21,088 bases of DNA, taken from CAISTG01 sp964455185 (GTDB lineage: Bacteria; Patescibacteriota; Patescibacteriia; 2-01-FULL-39-33). This document shows positions 1 through 7,719 of the stretch, piece after piece; the stretch's first letter is position 1; the number at the start of each line of letters is the position of its first letter. Both the position numbers and the translations under genes were made by a program. Under the pieces are notes generated by a model that saw only the letters and a program-made list of their open reading frames with translations, did not search any database and had not been told where the DNA came from. The stretch spans positions 1 to 21,088 of the forward strand of contig CAYVUR010000012.1 of NCBI GenBank assembly GCA_964455185.1, in the 5' to 3' direction.

Positions 1-109
1 TTTTAGATAAAATTAAATAATTTTTATTAAAATATAATTATTATAACTTAATTATATCAAAAAAAATCATTTTTGTCAATGAACAAAACTCTTTTAAAAA
101 ATGCTTTAA

Positions 110-140
110 TAATAAAAAAATAAATCCCAATTAGGGATTT
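110..140 (-). terminator. Rho-independent terminator after tgt
   Basis: On the minus strand a 7-bp stem (AAATCCC/GGGATTT, plus-strand 122-128 and 134-140) with a 5-nt loop is followed by a T-rich run (complement of the A-run at 111-120). It lies about 35 bases past the tgt stop and closes the minus-strand operon that begins near 6273. The remaining 1-109 is AT-rich and I see no gene in it. Confidence 0.75.
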
Positions 141-174
141 GAAATTAAATTTATTATTATTATTTTTTTCAAAA

Positions 175-1266
175 TTAAAAATTTCCTTTTTTAATTTGTT
201 TTCTAATATCATTCATTAAATTCAAATAAAACCAGATATTATTAATTGTTGCTAAACGCATACCTAATGGTTCTCCAGTTTTAAATAAATGGTGCAAATA
301 AGCTTTGGAATATTGTTTTAGATTAGAATTATTAATCGGTGAAAAATCATTTTTATATTTAGCATTAGTTATATTAATTGTTTTATAGAATCCATTGTTT
401 AATCCTTTTTTAACTCGTAAATAAATCCTACCATGCCGAGCTTCTCTAGTAGGAATAACACAATCAAACATGTCTATTCCTCTTTTAATCGCTTCTACAA
501 TATTTTCTGGAGTACCAACCCCCATCAAATATCTAGGTTTATCTTCTGGCATTTGAGGCGTTAAGTAATCTAAAACTTGATACATTTCTTGATTAGTTTC
601 CCCTACTGCTAAACCTCCTATAGCATAACCATCAAAATCAAACTTAATTAAATCTTGTAATGACTTCAATCTTAAATCTTTAAAAATTCCTCCTTGTATA
701 ATAGCAAATCTTAATTGCTTAATTTTATTAAATTTTTTAAGTTTAATAGTACGTTTAGCTACTTTAGCCCATTTAGTTGTTATTGCTACAGCTTCTGCAA
801 CTTCTTTATAAGAAGCAGTTGATGGTGGACAAACATCAAGAATCATAGCGATATCAGATCCAATATTTTTTTGTATTTCTAAAACTTTTTGTGGAGTTAA
901 TAAATGTTTGGAACCATCAAGATGCGATCTAAACTCTACTCCTTGAGGCAAAATTTTTCTTATCTTAGATAAAGAAAAAACCTGAAATCCTCCAGAATCA
1001 GTCAAAATTGCACCAGACCAATTCATAAACTTATGAAGACCGCCAGCTTTTTTTATAACCTCTATTCCCGGAGTTAAATATAAATGATAAGTATTAGAAA
1101 GAATTATTGAAGATTTTAATTCTTTAACTTCATTAGTAGTTAAATTTTTTACCGCTGCTTTAGTAGCAATCGGCATAAAAAATGGAGTTGCAATAATTCC
1201 ATGCGCAGTCTTCAAAAAACCCAACCTAGCTTCAGATTTTTTTGATTTTTTTATTAATTTAAACAT
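175..1266 (-). CDS. tgt: tRNA-guanine transglycosylase lacking the zinc site
   Basis: Predicted cytosolic enzyme exchanging guanine at position 34 of GUN-anticodon tRNAs for a queuosine precursor. At 363 residues it is near normal family length. The active site looks intact: TDSGGFQVFSL with D90, substrate-binding D144 (LDVCPP), IQGG around 190-193, GGLAVGE at 217-223, and the nucleophile D268 in FDCVIPTR. The C-terminal zinc site is gone. Where the family has CxCxxC just before the conserved YSRAYLHHL-type segment, this protein has SNLKQ before YSKAYLHHL (319-327), and the conserved His of the TIHN motif is N342. The only cysteines are C146 and C269. It starts 10 bp after the stop of the 667-aa surface protein gene and is the last gene of that operon. 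Assignment to the TGT family is secure; activity and the incorporated base are not. Confidence 0.93.
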   Translation of the reverse strand: MFKLIKKSKKSEARLGFLKTAHGIIATPFFMPIATKAAVKNLTTNEVKELKSSIILSNTYHLYLTPGIEVIKKAGGLHKFMNWSGAILTDSGGFQVFSLSKIRKILPQGVEFRSHLDGSKHLLTPQKVLEIQKNIGSDIAMILDVCPPSTASYKEVAEAVAITTKWAKVAKRTIKLKKFNKIKQLRFAIIQGGIFKDLRLKSLQDLIKFDFDGYAIGGLAVGETNQEMYQVLDYLTPQMPEDKPRYLMGVGTPENIVEAIKRGIDMFDCVIPTREARHGRIYLRVKKGLNNGFYKTINITNAKYKNDFSPINNSNLKQYSKAYLHHLFKTGEPLGMRLATINNIWFYLNLMNDIRKQIKKGNF

Positions 1267-1276
1267 TTACTTCAAA

Positions 1277-3280
1277 TTATTCAACAATTCCACTTACATT
1301 ACCTAAAATAGGATCATTAAAAGCAGTAGTTATTGCTTTAACTGTTTTAGAAATATCAGCCCCTGTTTCAATATCTTTAGCCGATAAACGCACTTCTGGA
1401 ATAAGAACTAATACTCTGCCTCCATCTGATTCTTTAGGAGTAATACTAACATTGAAATTTAAATAAGCTCCCTCTGCCTTTTTAGATAAACGAGATATAG
1501 TCCAAGACAATTTTCTAGTTTTAGAATTATAAATAACATCACCAGTATCATGATCTTCTTTATTGTCCCAATTAACACCAGCGGGTAAAGACGCGCTTAC
1601 TTCAATATTAGAAATATCGTGTATATTATTATTTAATTTAAAAAAGATATTATAAGAAGAAGCTTGACCAACTTGAGGTTTAATTGGTCCTGCTCCTAAA
1701 GCAACATTATCTTCATTATAATACCTAGCTCCAACTTCTAAATTTAAATCAGAATTAACCGAATTAACAATAGTTTTTCCTAAAACGGAAGATTCATTGT
1801 CAGCCATAATTGCTTTAGCTTCTAAATAACTTTCTACACTCAATCTTCCTATATCCTGTCCTCTTAAAGAATCAAAATCTTTAACACGAATTTGCCAAGA
1901 TATTGAACCCTCTTCCCCGGGTCTTAAATTTAATAATTGTGGAACTTGCTTTCCTGTCCAAGTTAATGAATTACCTGATTTTTTACCCAAAGCAGAATCT
2001 TTAAGACTATCCCAATCTAAAATATCAGAATCAAGATGAGCAGTAAGTTCAATATTTTTTAAATCTTCATGCCCAGTATTTTTAAATGACGCAGTATAAA
2101 TTAATAAATCTCCAAAATTTACTGGCTGATCTTCTCCTGAACCATTTACAATTAAAGTTAACTTTAATTGATCTTTGATAATATTAGTTATAATTGATTG
2201 TTCAGATTGTAAAATCCAATCACTTGATTTTTTAAGATTAACTTTAATTCTTATTTCTTGATTACCAGATTCAGAAACGCCAGAAAAATTTCCACTTATT
2301 ATAATTTTCTTTTCTGTAGAAGTACTTGCTTCAGTTGAAGTAACAAGTTCAGCTATTTCCCAAACTCTATTAGAACCAGCTTTAGTTTGTGGACTAGAAG
2401 AAGAAAAAACAAATCCTTGCGGATACTCAGCAATTACTTCAATATCTTTTAAATTATCTAAACCAACGTTTTTTAAAGTTATTACATAATCACCATTCTG
2501 ATTTGACAATAATTTATCAGGACCGGAAATATTAACATTAATAACAGAGGCATTAACACCTAAATCTAAAGAAACTTTTTGTTGAAATTCCGAATTAATA
2601 TTTTCTGGTTTAAAAGTTAAAACTCCAGAAAGATTATGAACTGAACCAAGAGACGCTATTATTTTACCAGTAAGCTCAATTTTGATTGTTTCTCCGACTC
2701 GCAAAATTCCTATACTCCAAGAATTTTTTTTATCTCCAGAAGCTTCTGGAGTTGATGAAACATATTGAAAATCTTCAGGATATTTTAAATCAATATTAAG
2801 ATCATAAAGATTAACTTTTTCATTATTAGTAATTATTAAAGTATAAACTGATTCTTGACCAGAGACAACTGATAAAGGAGGTTCAATTTTAAAAATTACT
2901 CTTTCATTAGTAAAAGAATCATTGGAAAGATTAGAAAAAACTAAAAATCCTATTAAAGAAGCAAAAAAAATTATAGCAAAAAAAGCAGTAACCCAATATA
3001 ATAATTTTTGCCATAAAGGCATTTCTAAATGTTCTAGTTTAGTCATATCTGGTATTTCTCCATCAACATCAGTATAAACTTCAGCTAGTTCATGTTGTAT
3101 TTCTTTTGAACGAGACCCTATTTTTTTAAAAGTAGAAATAAAAGATTGCTTATTACTTTTATTTTTAATTTTCATTACTTGAGCTAAATCATCTTGCATG
3201 GTAGAAATATTTTCTTTCAATTCATCAATTGGTATATCATTTATTTTATTTGGAGTTGATAAATCTGATTTTTTTGACAT
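1277..3280 (-). CDS. Single-pass surface protein with DUF11-like repeats
   Basis: 667-residue protein of unknown function. Residues 1-90 are polar and probably cytoplasmic, with no signal peptide. One transmembrane helix lies at about 93-116, and the long C-terminal part is predicted to be outside. The outer part looks like several beta-sandwich modules of the DUF11/CARDB kind: segments resembling 'YTLIITNNEKVNLYDLNI', 'YVITLKNVGLDNLKDIEV' and 'YTASFKNTGHEDLKNIEL' recur near residues 145, 265 and 395, each followed by a YPxxF/W-type strand and a 'W.I..L..GE' strand. Such modules are common in bacterial surface and adhesion proteins. It sits 14 bp downstream of the DUF4012 gene and 10 bp upstream of tgt, so co-transcription is likely. 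The module assignment rests on pattern recognition; no catalytic motif is visible. Confidence 0.8.
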   Translation of the reverse strand: MSKKSDLSTPNKINDIPIDELKENISTMQDDLAQVMKIKNKSNKQSFISTFKKIGSRSKEIQHELAEVYTDVDGEIPDMTKLEHLEMPLWQKLLYWVTAFFAIIFFASLIGFLVFSNLSNDSFTNERVIFKIEPPLSVVSGQESVYTLIITNNEKVNLYDLNIDLKYPEDFQYVSSTPEASGDKKNSWSIGILRVGETIKIELTGKIIASLGSVHNLSGVLTFKPENINSEFQQKVSLDLGVNASVINVNISGPDKLLSNQNGDYVITLKNVGLDNLKDIEVIAEYPQGFVFSSSSPQTKAGSNRVWEIAELVTSTEASTSTEKKIIISGNFSGVSESGNQEIRIKVNLKKSSDWILQSEQSIITNIIKDQLKLTLIVNGSGEDQPVNFGDLLIYTASFKNTGHEDLKNIELTAHLDSDILDWDSLKDSALGKKSGNSLTWTGKQVPQLLNLRPGEEGSISWQIRVKDFDSLRGQDIGRLSVESYLEAKAIMADNESSVLGKTIVNSVNSDLNLEVGARYYNEDNVALGAGPIKPQVGQASSYNIFFKLNNNIHDISNIEVSASLPAGVNWDNKEDHDTGDVIYNSKTRKLSWTISRLSKKAEGAYLNFNVSITPKESDGGRVLVLIPEVRLSAKDIETGADISKTVKAITTAFNDPILGNVSGIVE

Positions 3281-3294
3281 AATCTTTTTCTAAT

Positions 3295-5379
3295 TTATTT
3301 CAATAAAAAACTAATACCAAAATATTTATCAGAATCAGTTTGGGTAGAAAATACAGCTTTATTATCATAAAGTTCAATCTTTTCTGGATAAATTAAAGTT
3401 GGATTAAAATCTTGAGGATAATTTACTTCAAAAGTTACTTGATCATTACTACGACCCGGTTGTTTTTGAAATAAAATTCCATAATTAGCAACTTCTGGAG
3501 TAAATATTGAAGTAATTGAATTTATAAAGCTTTGAGAATTATTTGATTTTTTAACTTTAAAAGGTAATTTATAAACTAATAACATTTGTTGAGTTTCACC
3601 GGGACCAACTATAGACCAATTAGAAAATACAGTTTTGCCATTTTCTTGATAAATTTTAGTGCCACTTTTTTCGTCTTTAATAGCAAAATCTTCATTTATT
3701 ATTTCTTTTTTATATTCTAAATTATCTTCAAGTTTTTTAAAATCTTTTTCACTAAAAGATTTAAATCCCGAAGTAAAAATTAATTCACTGCCTAACGGTA
3801 CATAAACACGGATATAAGAATTATTTGCTTGTTTAGTAAAAAAATCATCAATAGGTCCAAAATGGCTACGTTCAATTAATACCTGATCAATTATTGACCC
3901 ATCTGACTGAATATCAGCTCGATGCCAAATTTCTTGTCTAATAACATTATCAGTTTTTCCTCCCCCTAAATTACTTGTAACAACATCAAGATAATCAGTT
4001 TCATAACCCGGATCTTTTAATTGTCCAGCATAACCATTATCTAAAACAAATTGCTGTAATTTTGAATCAGTAAAATACATCATTAAATCTTTTTGTTTTA
4101 AACCTTTACCAATTATTTCAGCTAAAGTTAATACTTTCTCTGGTTCAATAACTAAAAGTTTCTCTATTATTTTAGGAGTAAGTTCTGCTAAAATTTTTTT
4201 AGGTTTAGTTTTATCTTTAGCTTCTAATTCTATACTTTTTTGTAACTCATATTCATAATTTTCAATACTTATAGTTTTACCATAATTTTCTAATTTTATT
4301 GGTCCAGTAATACTTAATAATTCTTTCAACCAATTTGAATTGATAGCTAAAACACCGTCTACCGTTGGTCCCCCAGATTTCTCATAAAACCATTTAATAT
4401 TAGCTGCTGAAGTAGGAAAATCTGGCCACCAATTAGAATCTTGAAATTCCCAACGACTAGCGACTAAAGATAAAGCTTTAGGTGGAGCAAGACGTTCATT
4501 AAACCCAGCCCTAACATCATAAGTACCACCTTCTGGCAAAGTTATTTTTTCAATCTTACCATTTTTAAAATCAACTAAAGCAAAACTACCCATAAATCCA
4601 CCAGTAGCACGCATTTCATTATCATTTTGAAAAATAAATAAATAACGTTTAAGATCGCGTTCACCTAAAACTTTAATAGCAAACTCAGCAATATCTCTCA
4701 TTTCTTTCATGCTTTCAATCGCTAAAGGTAAATTTTCTTTTAATTTAATAAAACGTTCCCTATTATTTTCTGGTATATGATTAATTGAGATTTTTTCTAA
4801 ATTTTCTTGTGCCGAAATCATTTCTTCAAGAGCCGAATCTAACTCTAATTTAAAATTATTTATTTTACTTGAAAGTGATAAATCAGATTTATTATCAGAA
4901 AGAATTTTAATTCCTTTAATTAAATATTCACCAGCTGAAGAAAGCCGTTCTCCCATTTCAATAATATTCTTACCAGATTTAAATGTATTTTGAGCTGGAG
5001 CTACTTCGGCCAAAATAGTTATAAAAGATTTAATATCTTCTAATTGATCTTTAGCTGAATTAAAATTTTTATTAGCCTTAACTAAATTAATACCAGCTTC
5101 ATCTAAACTAAAAGTTTTGAGATTTTCACTAGCTTGAGATATGTTTTGAATAGCTTGCTCAGTTTCACCTAAAACTTTTCCTTTAATTATTTTAATTTGA
5201 TCTATATAAGATATCGCTTTAACCGAAAAAAATAAAGCAACAATTATACCTAATAAGGACGTAGCAATTGTTTTTATTTTAAAATTAGGTTTTTTAAACT
5301 CAAAATTACTAAAAAAAATAAATTTAGGTAACCAATCATATTTAGGCCAAGGAGCAGAAGGTTTTTGTATATTAAGCAC
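3295..5379 (-). CDS. DUF4012 membrane protein
   Basis: 694 residues from a GTG at 5379, the first canonical start in this frame after the upstream TAG. A transmembrane helix at about 38-58 is followed by a predicted extracellular helical region (about 60-240) and then a DUF4012 domain whose signature is very clear: RYLFIFQNDNEMRATGGFMG near 245-264, LPEGGTYDVR near 281-290, then a WWPDFPTSA segment and a 'GPTVDGVLAIN' segment. DUF4012 proteins are frequent in Patescibacteria and other envelope contexts, often near glycosyltransferases, but have no established biochemical role. The open frame continues without a stop for 86 codons upstream of the GTG, to the TAG that ends the 211-aa ORF. The true N-terminus is therefore probably longer than annotated, or the gene is interrupted. 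The neighbouring surface protein suggests a shared envelope function (inference). Confidence 0.88.
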   Translation of the reverse strand: MLNIQKPSAPWPKYDWLPKFIFFSNFEFKKPNFKIKTIATSLLGIIVALFFSVKAISYIDQIKIIKGKVLGETEQAIQNISQASENLKTFSLDEAGINLVKANKNFNSAKDQLEDIKSFITILAEVAPAQNTFKSGKNIIEMGERLSSAGEYLIKGIKILSDNKSDLSLSSKINNFKLELDSALEEMISAQENLEKISINHIPENNRERFIKLKENLPLAIESMKEMRDIAEFAIKVLGERDLKRYLFIFQNDNEMRATGGFMGSFALVDFKNGKIEKITLPEGGTYDVRAGFNERLAPPKALSLVASRWEFQDSNWWPDFPTSAANIKWFYEKSGGPTVDGVLAINSNWLKELLSITGPIKLENYGKTISIENYEYELQKSIELEAKDKTKPKKILAELTPKIIEKLLVIEPEKVLTLAEIIGKGLKQKDLMMYFTDSKLQQFVLDNGYAGQLKDPGYETDYLDVVTSNLGGGKTDNVIRQEIWHRADIQSDGSIIDQVLIERSHFGPIDDFFTKQANNSYIRVYVPLGSELIFTSGFKSFSEKDFKKLEDNLEYKKEIINEDFAIKDEKSGTKIYQENGKTVFSNWSIVGPGETQQMLLVYKLPFKVKKSNNSQSFINSITSIFTPEVANYGILFQKQPGRSNDQVTFEVNYPQDFNPTLIYPEKIELYDNKAVFSTQTDSDKYFGISFLLK

Positions 5380-5637
5380 TACTCCTTTTCTAGTAAAATT
5401 GCTCTCTAAATATTTTTCTCTAATTTGATTAATATTAGGTTTATAATTTTCTTGTTCAATTTGTTGGTTTAATTTTAAACTTGATTTTTCAGATAATAAT
5501 TCAGAAATAGTTGGCTCTTGAATTATATTTATAATATTTTTTTGTTTTTTTTCTTCAAAAAAATTATTATCCTTTTTATCAGCAATATTAATTTGAGGTT
5601 TATTATCAAGCCAAACAGTTTCATCATGAATAAAAGG
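5380..5637 (-). other. Open in-frame extension between 211-aa ORF and DUF4012
   Basis: These 258 bases are 86 sense codons in the same frame as both the DUF4012 gene and the upstream ORF. No stop occurs except the bounding TAG (5638-5640), and there is no ATG, GTG or TTG before the GTG at 5379. The translation starts PFIHDETVWLDNK and is hydrophilic, rich in Glu, Lys, Asn and Gln, and looks like ordinary cytoplasmic linker protein. In sequence this AT-rich an 86-codon stop-free stretch is unlikely by chance, so I read it as coding. It would belong to the DUF4012 protein either through an unusual start (such as ATT), readthrough, or repair of a nonsense change. Confidence 0.7.
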
Positions 5638-6273
5638 CTAAGATAAATACCATTTAACTAAAAAAAATAAAACTTTTAATAGTTTATAAATTTTTACCAC
5701 TTGACGCCATAAAAAAATAAAAAAATTAATAAAAAATACTTGTTCTAATAATTCTTTTTTTTGTTGAGAAATGAACTGATGTGGTAATTCTTTATTTATT
5801 GAAGGTCTAGTAGAAAAAAAATCTTTTAAATAATTTACAAGTTTTTTAAAAGCAATAACGATTTCACTTTTATCAAATTCCCAAAAAGAAAAAAAACCTA
5901 TTTGCTCTAACCATTTCCCTCCTGGTAATTGTGCATAAGATATTTCTTTAATTTTAGGAGCAATAAATTCTTTTTCTGGATATTTAGATTTAGAAAGATC
6001 AAGTAAAAAAGGAGAACGATATACATCAAGTGGATGCTCAGCAATATTAATCTTAAAAGTTTTTTTGTCTTTCTGATCACCGGTTAATTCTAAAATATTT
6101 CCTTTGTTTTTTAAGGAATTTTCTAATGAATCGAATTGATAAATATCAGCCATTTTGCGGCTTGATTGAGTTTTTTTTATGGTTGTGACAGATTTTGAGG
6201 CGATATTCCTTCTCTTCATTGGTTTTATCGTCTTTTTGAACTTGTCAACCGATTTTTTTTTCTTAATTGTCAC
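5638..6273 (-). CDS. Hypothetical protein, probable N-terminal part of the DUF4012 protein
   Basis: 211 residues from a GTG at 6273; the ATG codons for M19 and M41 are alternative starts. The first 40 residues are very basic (KKKKSVDKFKKTIKPMKRR). The middle is mixed and includes 'SPFLLDLSK' near 87-95 and a short aromatic stretch at 124-132. The end (about 178-211) is hydrophobic and basic and may contact or cross the membrane. I recognise no domain. It ends with TAG, the only TAG among 18 complete genes here (16 end in TAA, one in TGA), and the following 86 codons stay open in the same frame into the DUF4012 gene. The simplest reading is that this is the cytoplasmic N-terminus of one roughly 990-codon DUF4012 protein, divided by an amber codon. 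A separate small gene remains possible. Confidence 0.6.
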   Translation of the reverse strand: MTIKKKKSVDKFKKTIKPMKRRNIASKSVTTIKKTQSSRKMADIYQFDSLENSLKNKGNILELTGDQKDKKTFKINIAEHPLDVYRSPFLLDLSKSKYPEKEFIAPKIKEISYAQLPGGKWLEQIGFFSFWEFDKSEIVIAFKKLVNYLKDFFSTRPSINKELPHQFISQQKKELLEQVFFINFFIFLWRQVVKIYKLLKVLFFLVKWYLS

Positions 6274-6298
6274 CTTTGAAATTGTTTAAATTAACAAT

Positions 6299-6328
6299 AT
6301 TATAACATAAATACAGTTCAATAAACAA
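6299..6328 (-). promoter_or_regulatory. Promoter of the DUF4012-tgt operon
   Basis: Minus-strand -35 TTGTTT (plus 6323-6328), 18-bp spacer and -10 TATAAT (plus 6299-6304), preceded by TGT, which gives an extended -10. The predicted start near 6292 leaves a leader of about 20 nt before the GTG at 6273. The -35 element lies inside the spacer of the inverted repeat at 6313-6337. Confidence 0.65.
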
Positions 6329-6337
6329 GTGAACTGT
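6313..6337. promoter_or_regulatory. Inverted repeat over the -35 box, next to a DnaA box
   Basis: ACAGTTCA (6313-6320) and TGAACTGT (6330-6337) form a perfect 8-bp inverted repeat with a 9-bp spacer. It encloses the predicted -35 of the DUF4012 operon and lies 22 bp past the glycosyltransferase stop. No convincing T-run follows on either strand, so an operator is more likely than a terminator. Its right arm overlaps TGTGGATAA (6335-6343), the reverse complement of the consensus DnaA box TTATCCACA. Confidence 0.45.
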
Positions 6338-6358
6338 GGATAAGTATTATCTAATAAA

Positions 6359-7507
6359 TTATTTCTCTTGATAAATTCTAATTATTTCTTGAGCCATTTT
6401 TTTCCAAGAATACTTTTTAAAATTAGCGCGACCAGCTATAATTTTTTGTTGACGCAGAATATCATTAGAAAGCATTAATTCAATTTTTTCTACCATATCA
6501 TTAATATTTTCTGGATCAAAATAAACAGCACTATCTCCAAGAATTTCTGGTAAACATGAGAGATTAGAGCTTACAACTGGTAAATCATAAGATTGCGCTT
6601 CTAAAGGTGGTAAGCCAAATCCTTCAATTAACGAAGGAAAAATATAAAGTTTAGCTTGACGATATAAAACTGCTAAATCTTCATCATTAAGATAATCAGT
6701 AAAAATTATTCTCTCTTTAAGGTTTTCTGATAAAAAATTATTAGAAGCAGTAATTATTTTTTTTACTTTATCTTGTAACAATTTATAAAAATAATTAATT
6801 TTACCAACTAAAACAAGTTTAAGCGAAGAATGATTATTAGCAATAATAACAAAGGCTTCTAATAATTTTTCTAAATTCTTATGAGGATAAGCGCTGCCAA
6901 CATAAAGCAAAAAATCCCCAGATAGTTTTAATCGATTCAAAATATTTTTTGTATCAACTTTAGAAATTATTGGTAAATCAACGCCTTCATAAATCGTTTG
7001 TATTTTATTTGAATCAATCTTAAATAAATTAATAATATCTTTTTTAGTAAAATCAGAAACAGAAATAATTTTTTTAGCTCGACGTATAGAATTAGTTATT
7101 ACTAATTTATAAATAAACAATTTTATCTTATATAATATAGGATTAAGCGTAGTGGCACGATGATTGGGATAGTGAGAAATAATTAAATCATGAATAGTAA
7201 CTACAAATTTGCCACCATATAATAAAGGCACATTAAAATGAGTAAAATGTACTAAATCAAGATGATATTTATTTAACAATAAAGGAAATATTAATTGCTC
7301 ATTTAAACTATAAACACGAAAATTGGCTTTAATTTTTTTAAAATTTTGTTTTGTAGGTTTATAATCATTTATTCCGCTATTATCTAAAAAAACAAAATAT
7401 TCATTAGTAGTATCAATTAACTCTAATTCTTTAAGTAATTTTTCTGTATAACGGCCAATTCCCCCATGTTTAGTGCCAAAAAGCCGTGCATCAATACCTA
7501 TCCGCAT
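6359..7507 (-). CDS. Glycosyltransferase, GT4-like
   Basis: 382-residue GT-B-fold glycosyltransferase, most like family 4. It probably transfers a sugar from a nucleotide-sugar to a lipid-linked or surface glycan at the inner face of the membrane. The N-terminal nucleotide-fold domain starts MRIGIDARLFGTKHGGIGRY, with the glycine-rich loop near 14-18. The C-terminal donor domain contains 'FLLYVGSAYPHKNLEKLLEAF' split around residues 200-220, and the E-x7-E type signature EGFGLPPLEAQ near 300-310, followed by LPVVSSN and LPEILGDSA. No membrane helix is obvious. Substrates cannot be named from sequence. It is separated from the other two glycosyltransferase genes by the plus-strand small gene and so has its own promoter. 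The ATG at 7507 has no clear Shine-Dalgarno. Confidence 0.9.
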   Translation of the reverse strand: MRIGIDARLFGTKHGGIGRYTEKLLKELELIDTTNEYFVFLDNSGINDYKPTKQNFKKIKANFRVYSLNEQLIFPLLLNKYHLDLVHFTHFNVPLLYGGKFVVTIHDLIISHYPNHRATTLNPILYKIKLFIYKLVITNSIRRAKKIISVSDFTKKDIINLFKIDSNKIQTIYEGVDLPIISKVDTKNILNRLKLSGDFLLYVGSAYPHKNLEKLLEAFVIIANNHSSLKLVLVGKINYFYKLLQDKVKKIITASNNFLSENLKERIIFTDYLNDEDLAVLYRQAKLYIFPSLIEGFGLPPLEAQSYDLPVVSSNLSCLPEILGDSAVYFDPENINDMVEKIELMLSNDILRQQKIIAGRANFKKYSWKKMAQEIIRIYQEK

Positions 7508-7536
7508 ATAAAATTAATTTATTTTATTTTAAATTA

Positions 7537-7545
7537 ATCATAACA
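7537..7545 (-). promoter_or_regulatory. Possible extended -10 promoter of the glycosyltransferase gene
   Basis: On the minus strand, TGT followed by TATGAT (plus 7537-7542) forms an extended -10 about 30 bp upstream of the ATG at 7507. No good -35 is found at 16-18 bp. It resembles the -10 region of the DUF4012 operon promoter (TGT TATAAT). Confidence 0.35.
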
Positions 7546-7582
7546 TAAAAACAATAAAAAATAATCAATTTTAAGTTTATTT

Positions 7583-7598
7583 TATCTAAATTTAGATA
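7583..7598. promoter_or_regulatory. 16-bp perfect palindrome in a divergent intergenic region
   Basis: TATCTAAATTTAGATA is a perfect palindrome lying between the start of the minus-strand glycosyltransferase (7507) and the -35 of the plus-strand small gene (7624). The position suits an operator shared by divergent promoters. Palindromes this AT-rich also arise by chance, so this is a candidate only. Confidence 0.35.
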
Positions 7599-7623
7599 TT
7601 TTATTAAATTTGTAACTTTCCTC

Positions 7624-7652
7624 TTGAAAAATATTAAAAATTATAATATAAT
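7624..7652 (+). promoter_or_regulatory. Promoter of the small CxCN protein gene
   Basis: -35 TTGAAA (7624-7629), 17-bp spacer, -10 TATAAT (7647-7652); a second overlapping TATAAT occurs at 7642-7647. The predicted start near 7659 gives a leader of about 60 nt. The promoter overlaps the upstream in-frame TTG at 7624, which argues that translation begins at the ATG at 7720. Confidence 0.7.
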
Positions 7653-7706
7653 AATATTAGTTTTGGTTAATTTACATTTGATCTTTAAAAAAAACAAAAA
7701 TAAGTT

Positions 7707-7712
7707 AAGGAG
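7707..7712 (+). promoter_or_regulatory. Strong Shine-Dalgarno for the small CxCN protein
   Basis: AAGGAG sits 7 nt before the ATG at 7720, an ideal match and distance. It is the clearest ribosome-binding site in the window, where nearly all other genes start in A/T-only leaders. It decides the start of this gene. Confidence 0.8.
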
Positions 7713-7719
7713 AAGAATC

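Noticed and set aside
5597..5628. Separate small ORF from the ATG pair just after the TAG (about 5628)
   Set aside because: It is in a different frame from DUF4012, ends after about 30 codons in low-complexity sequence, and the DUF4012 frame gives the more protein-like translation.
6313..6337. Terminator of the glycosyltransferase ending at 6359
   Set aside because: The hairpin has a 9-base loop and no T-run follows; its placement over a -35 box fits an operator better.
6335..6343. Replication origin
   Set aside because: Only one perfect DnaA box is present, without a cluster, AT-rich unwinding repeats that stand out, or dnaA/dnaN nearby.
7624..7719. N-terminal extension of the small protein from a TTG at 7624
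   Set aside because: The TTG is part of the -35 box of a good promoter, and an ideal Shine-Dalgarno precedes the ATG at 7720, so the 32 extra codons are probably leader.
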